Notes: a model not told the origin generated them from the letters alone. A stretch of DNA of 64,000 bases from Streptomyces sp. Ru62 (GCF_002920615.1 NZ_PQSU01000007.1:124001-188000); one strand, 5' to 3'; shown: positions 7,880-20,718, counted from the stretch's first letter. Numbers and translations: made by a program.

Positions 7880-8316
7880 TCAGCCGATCGGCGCGTACAG
7901 CACCCCGAGCTTGTGTCCGCCGTCGCCGTGCCGGCCGTCAGGGTGCGGTCCCGGTCGGTGGTGAAGGCGGCCGAGGAGATCCGGGTGCGGCCGTCCTTCC
8001 GGCCCGCGGTGAGCCCGACCGAGGTGAGGTGCTCCCCGGTGGGGAGGGTGAGGGAGGCGGCCGTACCGCCGGTGCCGCCGTGACCGAGGACCGTACCGCC
8101 GTCGAGGGTGAGGGACACGGCGTCCAGGCGGGCGCCGCCGCGCAGGATGAGGGTCCGCGGGGCGGGCGCGTCCGGCAGGTCGTCGGCGTCGTTGAAGGCC
8201 GTGCCGTGCGGGCCGCCGGAGAAGTCGCTCGCCCGGAGCCGCGGGTTGGGGGTCGCGGTCAGGGAGACCAGGTCGCTGCCCCGGTAGAGGACCTTGTCGA
8301 CCACCTCGCAGTCGTG
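7880..8316 (-). pseudogene. Remnant of a jacalin-like lectin domain protein
   Basis: The frame beginning around 8316 reads CEVVDKVLYRGSDL, then SGGPHGTAFND, ARLDAVSLTLDGG, GHGGTGG, ASLTLPTGEHLTSVGLT and FTTDRDRTLTAGT, which is the repeating pattern of a jacalin-like (mannose-binding) lectin domain. The expected final strand, GHKLGVLYAPIG before the stop at 7880, is in another frame, so a frameshift lies near 7925-7940. No N-terminal catalytic region or start is present: the sequence runs straight up to the lacZ stop at 8383. It was probably the C-terminus of a larger secreted protein. A sequencing error could explain the frameshift but not the missing N-terminus. Confidence 0.6.
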
Positions 8317-8382
8317 TCGAGTCGACCGCGGCCGGCCGGGCGCAGAGCCGGGCGGCCGCGGTGGGCGTCGGGACCGTGTCGG

Positions 8383-11289
<2,907 letters not shown>

Positions 11290-11360
11290 TCAGCCCTTGA
11301 TGCCGGTCTGCGTGATCCCCTGCCCGGCCGGCGCCGGCGGAAGAGGAACACGAACGCGGG
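11290..11360 (-). pseudogene. Residual C-terminus of a carbohydrate ABC permease
   Basis: Reading from 11360 gives PAFVFLFRR in one frame, and AGQGITQTGIKG followed by TGA at 11290-11292 in another. FVFLFxR...QGITxTGIKG is the characteristic end of MalG/LacG-type sugar ABC permeases. Only about 23 codons remain, broken by a frameshift, immediately in front of lacZ. This indicates that a transporter operon was deleted while its distal lacZ survived. Confidence 0.55.
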
Positions 11361-11371
11361 ACAGGTGAGAC

Positions 11372-11408
11372 GAGGGCCGCCGGGTCAGGGGAGTGACCGG
11401 CGGCCCTC
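11372..11408 (-). terminator. Terminator hairpin after the GH30-type gene
   Basis: GAGGGCCGCCGG(G)TCA at 11372-11387 pairs with TGACCGGCGGCCCTC at 11394-11408 around a 6-base loop, with one bulged G. It starts 20 bases after the stop of the glycosidase gene on the minus strand and separates it from the lacZ region. Confidence 0.75.
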
Positions 11409-11427
11409 GGTCGGGGAAGCGGTCGCG

Positions 11428-13320
11428 CTACTGCCTGGTCCAGGCTTCGTTGGCGCCGCCGGTGCAGCGGTAGAGGATCACCCTGGAGCCGTCGGCCGTC
11501 GCTTGTCCGCTGACGTCCAGGCACCTGCCCGATGCCTCGTTCACGATCTGCCCGTTGGAGTTCAGCAGCCAGCGCTGCGTGCCGTCACCGCTGTACGCGG
11601 ATGTGGTCGTCAGCCCCGAACTCCCGGCCGTGAGATAGCCGTTGGTGCCCTTCAGGGTGCCTCTCGCGTCGTACGACCAGGACTGCTCCGCGGTGTCCGT
11701 GCAGCCGGCGATCGTGGCACCCGAGGCATCGGCCGTCAGGCACTTGCCGGACTGCTCGCCCACCAGGGCACCGGTCAGCGCCGAACTCCCGTGTCCCTTG
11801 CGGTCGAAGACGTACGTAGTGACCGAACGGGCCGCGAGCGTCGCCGACATGGTGCCGTCCGCGATCGAAGGCTTGGCCACCTTCGCCCAGTTCTCGTCGG
11901 CGGAGGTCCGCACGGCCTGCGTGGCCCGCACCGGCGTCCGGCTGTTGAAGTGCAGGTTCAGCGCGGTGTCGGTCGCGTTGTGGTTGTTGACCACGACCAC
12001 CCAGCGACCGTTCCCGTCGTACGCGGACACCTCGACACCGTCAGGCGCGCCGGTCACGTCGTGCAGGGCCGCGCCGGGCCGGACGAACTTGCTGTACTGG
12101 CCGAGCGTGTAGTAGCGCTTGGTGAAGTACAGGGTCTGGTTGCCGTTCTTCGCGTAGTCCGGGTCGTAGTAGACCAGGCCGTCGTTCCAGCCCTCGTCGT
12201 TCCGGGCCGTCGGATCGCTGCCGATCATCTCCGACAGCGCCACCCACCACTGGAACGCCGAGTCATGGGCGGTCGCGAAGTCCTTGTAGATGATCCGGGA
12301 GAGGTTCAGCCCGCCGTCGATCGTCGGGTCGTACTCCTGCGCCCAGCCCGTGCCGCCCTTGCCGAAGCAGCAGATCTCGGTCGACCAGGACTCCTTGCCG
12401 GCCGCCCTGGACGTCTCGTACACCTGTGCCCGGTCGGCGTCGCCCGGGTTGTCGTACGTGTGGTGGGCAAGCCTGGCGACGTACGGGGCCGTACCGGGCT
12501 GGGAGATCCACTGCGGGACCTCGGAGTTGAACTTCACCGTGCTGGTCGACTCGTCGGCGATGATCGTCGCCTTCTGGTGCCGGGCCCGCTGTTCGGCGCC
12601 GAGCGCGCGCACGATGTCGTCGCGCTGGGGGACGTCGACGAGCATGCCCTCCTGGCCGCACGAGTCGAAGCTGTTCGTCGGCTCGTTGAACGGGCTGATG
12701 TAGTCGAGCTTCACGCCCTGTTGCGCGAAGTGGTCGGTGACGTCGGCGACGTACTTCGCGAAGTCCCGCTCGTTCTGCGCCTTCAGATGGCCACCGCAGC
12801 TCTTGCCGTTCGTCTTCCACGCGGCCGGCGCGCTGTTGACGAACCCGATCAGGTCCTCGACGCCGTACCGGGCGGCGGCGGAGAGGAAGTAGCGGCCGGC
12901 CTCGTCCTTGCTCCAGTCGTAGCCGCCGTCCGGCTTCAGGAAGTCCTCGGCGGCGCGGGGCGCGTACGTCACGCCGGTGCCGCCGCCGCCGATGTTGTAG
13001 CGGTACGCGCTGAGGTCCAGGCCGTCCTCGGAGAACAGCAGCCGGGCGACCCGGGCCCGGACCTCCGGGTCGAAGTTCTTCAGGTCGTTGACCCACCAGG
13101 CACCGGACGCGCCGATGTTGTCGATGGTCTGGGCGGCGTGCGGGGAGACCTCGGCGGCGGGGGTGCCGGTGGTGCCGGCGGCGCTCGCGGGCGGGGAGCC
13201 GAGCAGGGCTCCGGTGACGGCCAGCGCGGCCGAGGCGGTCAGCAGGACCGGTCTGCGGGTGCGGGGCCGAGGGATCCGGGGCCGGGAAGTGGGGGGCCGG
13301 GAGGTGCGGAGGTCAGACAC
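11428..13320 (-). CDS. Secreted GH30-type glycoside hydrolase with ricin-type lectin domain
   Basis: A 630-aa secreted enzyme. A long basic tract (RPRIPRPRTRRP) precedes a hydrophobic segment and an ASA cleavage site (about residue 48). The catalytic barrel (about 60-410) carries the acid/base Glu in SPFNEPT (about 213) and a candidate nucleophile in SWSTEICCFG (about 315); a C-terminal beta-trefoil (about 505-630) shows the ricin/CBM13 pattern with GKCLTADAS, GRCLDV and the QxW-like EAWTRQ. The nearest recalled function is endo-beta-1,6-galactanase, which would release galactosides for the adjacent LacZ. GTG 13320 has GGAAGG at proper spacing; ATG 13326 would sit directly on that site. The ROK gene lies 17 bp upstream. 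Confidence 0.85.
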   Translation of the reverse strand: MSDLRTSRPPTSRPRIPRPRTRRPVLLTASAALAVTGALLGSPPASAAGTTGTPAAEVSPHAAQTIDNIGASGAWWVNDLKNFDPEVRARVARLLFSEDGLDLSAYRYNIGGGGTGVTYAPRAAEDFLKPDGGYDWSKDEAGRYFLSAAARYGVEDLIGFVNSAPAAWKTNGKSCGGHLKAQNERDFAKYVADVTDHFAQQGVKLDYISPFNEPTNSFDSCGQEGMLVDVPQRDDIVRALGAEQRARHQKATIIADESTSTVKFNSEVPQWISQPGTAPYVARLAHHTYDNPGDADRAQVYETSRAAGKESWSTEICCFGKGGTGWAQEYDPTIDGGLNLSRIIYKDFATAHDSAFQWWVALSEMIGSDPTARNDEGWNDGLVYYDPDYAKNGNQTLYFTKRYYTLGQYSKFVRPGAALHDVTGAPDGVEVSAYDGNGRWVVVVNNHNATDTALNLHFNSRTPVRATQAVRTSADENWAKVAKPSIADGTMSATLAARSVTTYVFDRKGHGSSALTGALVGEQSGKCLTADASGATIAGCTDTAEQSWSYDARGTLKGTNGYLTAGSSGLTTTSAYSGDGTQRWLLNSNGQIVNEASGRCLDVSGQATADGSRVILYRCTGGANEAWTRQ

Positions 13321-13337
13321 GTGCATCCCTTCCGTCG

Positions 13338-14588
13338 TCACGAAGGCGGTGCGGTACGGCTCCTTGCGGGGGCGGTGGTGCGCTTGGTGCTGGTCCGCTG
13401 CCCGACGGACTGCAGCGCCCCCTCCAGCGCGAACGTGGCCGCGCCGAGGGACACCGGGTCGGTGGGGATCGGGGAGAGGACGATCTCGGTGGCGGCCAGG
13501 GGCCGGCCCAGGGCGTGCCGGGCGACCGCCCGGCGGACCTCCCCGAGCAGCGGCTCGCCCAGCCGGGAGGCCACCCAGCTGCTGAGGACGACCACTTCGG
13601 GGTTGAGGAGATTGATCAGGTCGGAGATGCCGGCGCCGAGGTAACGGGCCGTGTCCCGGACGACCTTGAGCGCCACCGGGTCGTCCTCGGCGACCGCGCG
13701 GGCCAGCGCGTCGATGGTGGCCGTCTGGTCCCCGGGGTGCAACAGGACCGAGCCCGGGTCGAGTTCGCGCAGGTTCTGCATGATGCCCGGGGCACCGACG
13801 TACGTCTCCACGCAGCCGTGGTTGCCGCAGTGGCACAGCCGGCCGTCCAGCACGAGCGTGGTGTGCCCCCACTCACCGGCGCTGTTGCTCACCCCGCGGT
13901 GCAGACCGCCGCCGAGGGCCAGACCGGCGCCGACGCCGGTGCCTAGGTTGACCACGACGGCGTCCCCGCGGCCCCGCGCCGCACCGAACCACAGCTCGGC
14001 CACCGCGCACGCGCGCAGCGGATTGTCCAGGTACAGCGGGTAGGCGATGTGTTCGGCGAGCAGACCGAGCAACGGCACGTCGTGCCAGTACCAGTTGGGC
14101 GCGTACTCGGCGACCCCGGTGTCCCGGTCGACCTGGCCCGGCACGCTCACCCCGACGCCCAGCACCCGGGCCGCCTCGATGCCGGCCCGGGCGACGACCG
14201 AGTCCACCGCGGCGGCGACGTGCCCGACCACCTGCTCGGGCCGGCTCTCGCCGGGCCGCAGGTCCTCGTCGGCGCGGGCCAGCACGTTCAACGCCAGGTC
14301 GAACAGCTCCACGTGGACGTACGTCTCGGCGATGTCCACGCCGATCAGCGCGCCCCCCGACGCGTTGACGGCGACTAGCCCCCGGGGGCGGCCCCCGGCG
14401 GAGTCCTCGAACCCCACCTCGGTGATCATGCGGAGGTCCAGCAGCTCACCGACGAGCGTGGCCACCGTGGCGAGGCTCAGCCCGGTGGCCGCGGCCAGCT
14501 CCTGACGGGAGGTGGGAGACTCGGCGATGATCTGGCGCAGCACCTCGTAGCGGTTCGCGGTGCGGATGTCACGTGAGGTGCGCTTCAC
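13338..14588 (-). CDS. ROK family transcriptional regulator
   Basis: A 416-aa regulator. The N-terminal winged helix (about 10-65) has the recognition pattern TSRQELAAATGLSLATVATLV. The ROK sugar-kinase-like domain follows, with the phosphate-binding LIGVDIAETYVHVE segment, VNLGTGVGAG and the zinc-binding CHCGNHGCVETY motif (about 254-265). It is a repressor type that normally responds to a sugar or sugar phosphate. It sits directly upstream of the GH30-type gene on the same strand and near lacZ, so it is the likely controller of the galactoside locus. CTTTC/GAAAG half sites at 14676-14698 could be its operator. Confidence 0.88.
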   Translation of the reverse strand: MKRTSRDIRTANRYEVLRQIIAESPTSRQELAAATGLSLATVATLVGELLDLRMITEVGFEDSAGGRPRGLVAVNASGGALIGVDIAETYVHVELFDLALNVLARADEDLRPGESRPEQVVGHVAAAVDSVVARAGIEAARVLGVGVSVPGQVDRDTGVAEYAPNWYWHDVPLLGLLAEHIAYPLYLDNPLRACAVAELWFGAARGRGDAVVVNLGTGVGAGLALGGGLHRGVSNSAGEWGHTTLVLDGRLCHCGNHGCVETYVGAPGIMQNLRELDPGSVLLHPGDQTATIDALARAVAEDDPVALKVVRDTARYLGAGISDLINLLNPEVVVLSSWVASRLGEPLLGEVRRAVARHALGRPLAATEIVLSPIPTDPVSLGAATFALEGALQSVGQRTSTKRTTAPARSRTAPPS

Positions 14589-14745
14589 GCGGCTGCCCCT
14601 CCCCTCCCGTCGGACCAGTGCGGGCCGAGGCGGCTACGGCACCGGCGCGGACGTCAGGCTAGGGGCTGGGAGGGACTTTCGACAAGGGGTTCGGAAAGGG
14701 GGTGGAGGAAGTGGGGGGTGGCGCGAGCGCCCCGGCGAACGGCCG

Positions 14746-16074
<1,329 letters not shown>

Positions 16075-16142
16075 TCATCAGGCGCCACCTACGGTAGAGA
16101 CCGGTTGCTGTCCGAGCGTCACCGAGCCGGAAGGTCCCCTCC

Positions 16143-17150
16143 TTGCCCGAGCGTCCCCAGGCGCTGTTCGCCATGACAGCCCGGAACGTGCCGCTCGTCT
16201 TCCCGCCGGAACTGCTGACCCGGCTGCGCGCCTGCGTGGACATCGATCCCGCCCTGGTGGCGGACGACTTCACCGGGGCCCGGGTGCGGGAGGCCCTGGC
16301 CCGTACCGAGATCCTGATCACCGGCTGGGGCTGTCCCCGCCTGGACGCGGCCGTCCTGGACGCCGCGCCGAAGCTGCGCGCCGTGCTGCACGCGGCCGGC
16401 TCGGTCAAGGGGTTCACCACGCCCGAGGTGTGGCAGCGGGGCATCGCCGTCTCCTCGGCCGCCGCCGCCAACGCCGTACCCGTCGCCGAGTACACCCTCG
16501 CCATGATCCTGCTCGCCGGGAAGGACGTCTTCGCCCACCGCGACCGGCTGCGCGACTGGCGCGCCTTCCCCTACGGCGAGATCCTGCCCGGCATCGGCAA
16601 CCACGGCCGCCGCGTCGGCATCGTCGGCGCCTCCCGGATCGGCCGCCGCCTGCTCGAACTGCTCCGCCCGTACGACCTCGCGGTCACGCTCGCCGACCCG
16701 TACGTGGACGCGGCGGAGGCCGCCCGGCTCGGTGTGCCGCTGCTGCCGCTGGACGAGCTGCTGCGCACCTCCGACATCGTCACGCTGCACGCCCCGCAGA
16801 CCGCCGAGACCCATCGTCTGATCGGTGCCCGCGAACTGGCCCTGATGCCTGCCGGATCCGTGCTCGTCAACACCGCGCGCGGCGCCCTGGTCGACCACGA
16901 GGCGCTGGTCGCGGAGCTGCGCGCCGGCCGCCTCGGCGCCGTGCTGGACGTGACCGACCCCGAACCGCTGCCCGCCGACTCCCCGCTGTACGACCTGCCG
17001 AACGCCTTCGTCACCCCGCACCTGGCCGGCTCGCAGGGCAACGAGGTGGCCCGGCTGGGGCGGGTGGTCGTGGAGGAGGCCGAGCGGCTGTCGGCGGGCG
17101 CCGCTCTGCTGCACGCGGTCGACCCGGCCGAACTGGGCAGGACGGCCTGA
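16143..17150 (+). CDS. D-2-hydroxyacid dehydrogenase family protein
   Basis: A 335-aa NAD(P)-dependent dehydrogenase of the phosphoglycerate/formate dehydrogenase superfamily. The dinucleotide fold is GRRVGIVGASRIGRRLLEL (about 158-176), with LVNTARGALVDHEAL as the second signature and the catalytic His in TPHLAGSQGNE. The substrate-domain entry is HAAGSVKGF. GASRIGR replaces the common G-x-G-x-x-G with an extra Ser, which is usual for this subgroup. The TTG start at 16143 is the only one near the aldO-divergent promoter. It may process hydroxy acids derived from sugar acids, but the substrate is unknown. Confidence 0.85.
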   Translation: MPERPQALFAMTARNVPLVFPPELLTRLRACVDIDPALVADDFTGARVREALARTEILITGWGCPRLDAAVLDAAPKLRAVLHAAGSVKGFTTPEVWQRGIAVSSAAAANAVPVAEYTLAMILLAGKDVFAHRDRLRDWRAFPYGEILPGIGNHGRRVGIVGASRIGRRLLELLRPYDLAVTLADPYVDAAEAARLGVPLLPLDELLRTSDIVTLHAPQTAETHRLIGARELALMPAGSVLVNTARGALVDHEALVAELRAGRLGAVLDVTDPEPLPADSPLYDLPNAFVTPHLAGSQGNEVARLGRVVVEEAERLSAGAALLHAVDPAELGRTA

Positions 17151-17536
17151 GCCTGCCGGGCGGCGGACGCGGCGGCCCCGACCCGCAGCGCGGCGGGTCC
17201 GCGCCGGCGGGCAAGGCATGGGTGCCGCGCCCGCCGAGACCACGGTGTCCGCCGCCGTCGGCCTGATCGCTTCCAGGATCTCCCGGGCCCTGCGCGGGGC
17301 GGGCCGCCGGGCAGTGGACGACGTGGCCGTGGCCGGGCGGGCGGCATCCCGTGCGCCCGGGAGGTCCGACCGGCGCAGCGTCGCGCGGGGTTGTCCGACC
17401 AGGGCACCTTGTTGATTTCACACAAAGGGGGGCGCAAGGGGCGTACCGGTAGGATCGCCGGGCCCCCGGCACCGGTGTGCCGGTGGCGGGGGCATACGGT
17501 GAGAGGCGTACGCCTGAGCCGGGAGGAGACAGACGG
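17151..17536. other. Non-coding gap before the radical SAM gene
   Basis: 386 bp without a convincing gene. A 65-codon frame (17218-17415) has coding-like base use at first but ends in a Cys/Arg-rich tail and lacks a ribosome site, so I left it out. A less GC-rich patch at about 17405-17430 could hold a promoter, but I found no good -35/-10 pair. The last part holds the hairpin listed separately. Confidence 0.5.
17462..17493 (+). promoter_or_regulatory. Leader hairpin of the radical SAM gene
   Basis: GCCCCCGGCACCGG (17462-17475) and CCGGTGGCGGGGGC (17480-17493) pair at 13 of 14 positions around TGTG. The structure lies 43 bases before the ATG, in the probable 5' leader, and is separate from the ribosome site (GGGAGGAGA). 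It could be an attenuator or a terminator of upstream transcription. Confidence 0.45.
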
Positions 17537-18904
17537 ATGGGCAGTCGTACCGCGCTGGTCGAGGATCTGATGGAGCGGTTCCCGCAGGTGCCGCGGGAGG
17601 CCGTCTTCAAGGAGGACCTGCTCCGGGGCGGTGTCGCCTTCGACAAATCCGCCCTCAGTGACAACGAGGACGGGGACGTCAAACCGAAGTCCTACTTCAT
17701 CTTCTCCTTCGACCACGGCACCCTGCCCGAGCTGGGCGAGGCCGCGCTGCGCCGGCCCCCGGAGGAGATCATCCTGACGGGCGGCCCGTACGACCTGAGG
17801 CGCACGGTCGTCTCCGTACGGGTGAACCCCGCCTCGCCGTACCGGGTCGCCGCCGACGAGGAAGGGATGCTCGGGCTGTATCTCGACGGCAGGCGCATCG
17901 CCGACGTCGGGGTGCCGCCGATGCCCGAGTACTACCGGCACACCCTCTCCAACGGGAAGTCCGTGATGGAGGTCGCGCCCACCATCCAGTGGGGCTACCT
18001 GATCTACCTGACCGTCTTCCGGGTCTGCCAGTACTTCGGCGCCAAGGAGGAGTGCCAGTACTGCGACATCAATCACAACTGGCGCCAGCACAAGGCTGCC
18101 GGCCGGCCCTACACCGGCGTCAAGGACGTCGAGGAGGTCCTGGAGGCGCTGGAGATCATCGACCGGTACGACACCCAGAAGGCGTCGACGGCCTACACCC
18201 TCACCGGCGGCGCGATCACCTCGAAGGTGGCGGGCCGGGACGAGGCCGACTTCTACGGCCACTACGCCAAGGCCATCGAGGAGCGCTTCCCGGGCCGCTG
18301 GATCGGCAAGGTCGTCGCGCAGGCGCTGCCCAAGGCGGACGTGCAGCGGTTCAAGGACTACGGCGTGCAGATCTACCACCCCAACTTCGAGGTGTGGGAC
18401 CGCCGGCTGTTCGAGCTGTACTGCCCCGGCAAGGAGCGCTACGTCGGCCGTGACGAGTGGCACCGCCGCATCCTGGACTCCGCCGAGGTGTTCGGCGCGC
18501 GCAACGTGATCCCCAACTTCGTGGCGGGCGTGGAGATGGCCGAGCCGTTCGGCTTCACCACCGTCGACGAGGCCATCGCCTCCACCACGGAGGGCCTGCG
18601 CTTCTTCATGTCGCACGGCATCACCCCGCGCTTCACCACCTGGTGCCCGGAGCCCACCACCCCGCTCGGCAAGGCCAACCCGCAGGGCGCGCCGCTGGAG
18701 TACCACATCCGGCTGCTCCAGGCCTACCGGCAGACCATGGACGACTTCGGCCTGTCCTCCCCGCCCGGCTACGGCCCGCCCGGACCCGGCCGCGCGGTCT
18801 TCTCCGTCAGCTCCTTCATGGACAGCCTGCCCGCGGACGGCACGTCGGCGGAGGGGACGTCGTCGGAGGGGACGGAGACGGGGGAGGAGCCCGTCCGGGT
18901 GTGA
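17537..18904 (+). CDS. Radical SAM protein with CX8CX2C cluster motif
   Basis: A 455-aa enzyme. The cluster-binding Cys appear to be Cys164, Cys173 and Cys176 (VCQYFGAKEECQYC), spacing CX8CX2C rather than the classical CX3CX2C and close to the CX9CX2C of Elp3. Downstream come a GGE-like SAM motif (TLTGGAIT, about 217), QIYHPNFEVWD and the strand-end PNFVAGVEMAEPFG. About 160 residues precede the barrel, an unusual N-terminal domain containing PKSYFIFSFDHGTL. The C-terminal tail is Ser/Gly/Glu-rich and low-complexity. ATG 17537 has a strong GGGAGGAGA site. It is monocistronic with no precursor peptide nearby, so it is not obviously a RiPP enzyme. Substrate unknown. Confidence 0.8.
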   Translation: MGSRTALVEDLMERFPQVPREAVFKEDLLRGGVAFDKSALSDNEDGDVKPKSYFIFSFDHGTLPELGEAALRRPPEEIILTGGPYDLRRTVVSVRVNPASPYRVAADEEGMLGLYLDGRRIADVGVPPMPEYYRHTLSNGKSVMEVAPTIQWGYLIYLTVFRVCQYFGAKEECQYCDINHNWRQHKAAGRPYTGVKDVEEVLEALEIIDRYDTQKASTAYTLTGGAITSKVAGRDEADFYGHYAKAIEERFPGRWIGKVVAQALPKADVQRFKDYGVQIYHPNFEVWDRRLFELYCPGKERYVGRDEWHRRILDSAEVFGARNVIPNFVAGVEMAEPFGFTTVDEAIASTTEGLRFFMSHGITPRFTTWCPEPTTPLGKANPQGAPLEYHIRLLQAYRQTMDDFGLSSPPGYGPPGPGRAVFSVSSFMDSLPADGTSAEGTSSEGTETGEEPVRV

Positions 18905-18961
18905 CCCGTCGAGGTCCCGGCGGGGTCCGGGTGTGACCCGTCGGGGTCCGGGTGTGACCCG
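18893..18961 (+). repeat. Three tandem CCGGGTGTGACCCG stem-loops at the gene end
   Basis: GTCCGGGTGTGACCCG occurs at 18893, 18925 and 18946; the first copy contains the stop codon of the radical SAM gene. Each unit has CGGGT/ACCCG arms around GTG. The cluster could serve as a terminator or mRNA 3' protection, or reflect slippage. Confidence 0.6.
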
Positions 18962-19173
18962 GTGAGCAGAACCGCGTCCGCGTCCGTACCAGAGGCCGGA
19001 GTCGCGGGCTGATCGCGGCGCGCGCGCCCGCCGCCACTGTCGGTAGCCGGATGTGAACAGGCCGCTTGTCAGTTGTGGCGGGAGCGTGAAAGGCTCTGTG
19101 CCCTGCCGCGGGGTTCCCCGCAACTCCCCTTCCCCTTTGGTGAGTTGCCCTCGCTCGTGGATGCAGGAGTCCC

Positions 19174-20649
19174 ATGCCCGACCTGCCGACCCCCCAGGAC
19201 GACACCGAGGCCGCGCTGTTCTCGGAGTGCTGGGACGCGGTGCTCTCCTACGCGGACCTGTGCACCTCCGGGTCCCTGACGGCCCACCAGCTCGCCACCG
19301 AGGCGTTCACGCTCGGCATGCGGGAGGTCCGCGCCGCCGCGAGCACCCATGTGCGCGGCGCCGGCAGCCGCACCGCGCGGCTGCCGACGATCCCGGCGCT
19401 GCTCACCGCCGTACGCACCACCGCGGCCGCCTGGGAGGCGGACGGGCAGGGGCACAAGCTCGACCCCGAGCTGCGGCTGTGGCTCAACTCCGGCAGCGCG
19501 GCCCGGTTCACGGGGCCGCCGCTCGGGCGGCCGGTCGCGCTGCGCGGCCTGCGGGACATGCAGGAGGCGGACGCCGCGCTGCTCTGGCTGGCCGAGGTGG
19601 AGGCGCTCCCGCTGCCCACCGTGGCCCGCCGGCTCGGCCTGGACCCCGCCACCGTCGCCGACGAACTCGACCAGGTCCGCGGCCTGTTCCGGGACCGCTG
19701 CCACCGCGCCCACCTCGACTCGCCGATGGACGCGCAGTGCCGCAGCTACGCCCGCCTGCTGGACGCGGTCACCCGCTCGGCCGTCGCCGAGACCCCCGGC
19801 GACCTCTCCCGGCACCTCGCCACCTGCGTGCGGTGCGCCGAGGCCGCGGCCTGTCTACGCCTGCACGGCGGCGGACTGCCCGGCGCGCTGGCCGGCGGAG
19901 TGATCGGCTGGGGCGGCCTCGCCTACCTGGAACGGCGCCGCCGCGCCACCGAGGTCCGCCTCGGCGCGGGCCACCCGGGCGGCGCCGACGCCGACGACCG
20001 CGAGGAGGGCCCGGGCCGCAGCCGGGTGCTGCGCGGCGGACTCCTCGCCGCCGCGGTGCTGTTGTCGGCGCTGGCGCTCGGTGTGTCGATGATGCCGTTC
20101 GGCGGTTCCGGCGACGGCACCGCCGCCGCCCAGGACGACCGGCAGCCGGTCGCCGACCCCGGCGTCTCCCGCACCGCGGCGCGCCCCACCGCCACGGACT
20201 CCCCCTCCGACCCGGCCCCCGCGACCCGCACCGCGCGCCCGCCCGCCCGGCAGAAGCCCGACCCCGAACCGCAGGGCACCTCCTCCGCGACCCACCGCGC
20301 GGGCCCGACGAGCGCCCCCGCCACCACCCGGCCGGCCGGCTGCCGGGTCGCCTACGAGCTGGACAGCCAGTGGCCCGACGGCTTCCAGGCCACCGTCAGC
20401 GTCACCACTGACCAGTCCCTCACCGGCTGGGAGGTGTCCTGGACCTTCCGCGACGGCCAGCAGGTCGGCCAGATGTGGGACGCCACCGTGCACCAGGACG
20501 GCCCCCGCGTCACCGCCACCGCCGCCGACTACAACAAGGCGGTCGCCGCGCACGGCACCCTGTCCTTCGGCTTCCTGGGCTCCTGGGCCGACGCCAACCG
20601 CACGCCGTACCGCTTCACGCTCAACGGTTCGCCCTGCGCGGTCGGTTGA
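19174..20649 (+). CDS. Sigma-like/zinc-finger membrane protein with extracellular cellulose-binding domain
   Basis: A 491-aa chimera. Residues 1-190 are helical and sigma-70-like: EADAALLWLAEVEALPLPTVARRLGLDPATVADELD looks like a region-4 helix-turn-helix. A zinc-finger motif of anti-sigma type, HLATCVRCAEAA, lies at about 213-224. One membrane segment (about 284-305) leads to a Pro/Thr-rich linker (305-388) and a C-terminal family 2 carbohydrate-binding module (388-491) with Cys at both ends (GCRVAYELDSQW, ASPC-like end) and aromatic residues on the binding face. The expected topology is DNA/RNAP-interacting domain inside and cellulose or chitin binding outside, i.e. a one-protein polysaccharide sensor. 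This role is inferred. Confidence 0.8.
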   Translation: MPDLPTPQDDTEAALFSECWDAVLSYADLCTSGSLTAHQLATEAFTLGMREVRAAASTHVRGAGSRTARLPTIPALLTAVRTTAAAWEADGQGHKLDPELRLWLNSGSAARFTGPPLGRPVALRGLRDMQEADAALLWLAEVEALPLPTVARRLGLDPATVADELDQVRGLFRDRCHRAHLDSPMDAQCRSYARLLDAVTRSAVAETPGDLSRHLATCVRCAEAAACLRLHGGGLPGALAGGVIGWGGLAYLERRRRATEVRLGAGHPGGADADDREEGPGRSRVLRGGLLAAAVLLSALALGVSMMPFGGSGDGTAAAQDDRQPVADPGVSRTAARPTATDSPSDPAPATRTARPPARQKPDPEPQGTSSATHRAGPTSAPATTRPAGCRVAYELDSQWPDGFQATVSVTTDQSLTGWEVSWTFRDGQQVGQMWDATVHQDGPRVTATAADYNKAVAAHGTLSFGFLGSWADANRTPYRFTLNGSPCAVG

Positions 20650-20687
20650 CCGCGGGGGCGGAAACCGCGGGGCGTGCGGAAAATGCT

Positions 20688-20718
20688 TTGACGTACCGGC
20701 CCGCCCACGGGCTAGAGT
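20688..20718 (+). promoter_or_regulatory. Strong housekeeping promoter before the 23-aa peptide and rsgA
   Basis: TTGACG at 20688-20693 and TAGAGT at 20713-20718, 19 bp apart, in a short AT-richer patch. It lies 60 bp before the peptide ATG. HrdB-type control is inferred from the hexamers. Confidence 0.6.

Noticed and set aside
13321..13326. ATG 13326 as the start of the GH30-type gene
   Set aside because: The ribosome-binding sequence GGAAGG directly abuts it; GTG 13320 has proper spacing.
17218..17415. 65-codon plus-strand frame between the dehydrogenase and radical SAM genes
   Set aside because: The first codons look coding, but the C-terminal half is Arg/Ser/Cys-rich, no ribosome site is present and no family is recognisable.
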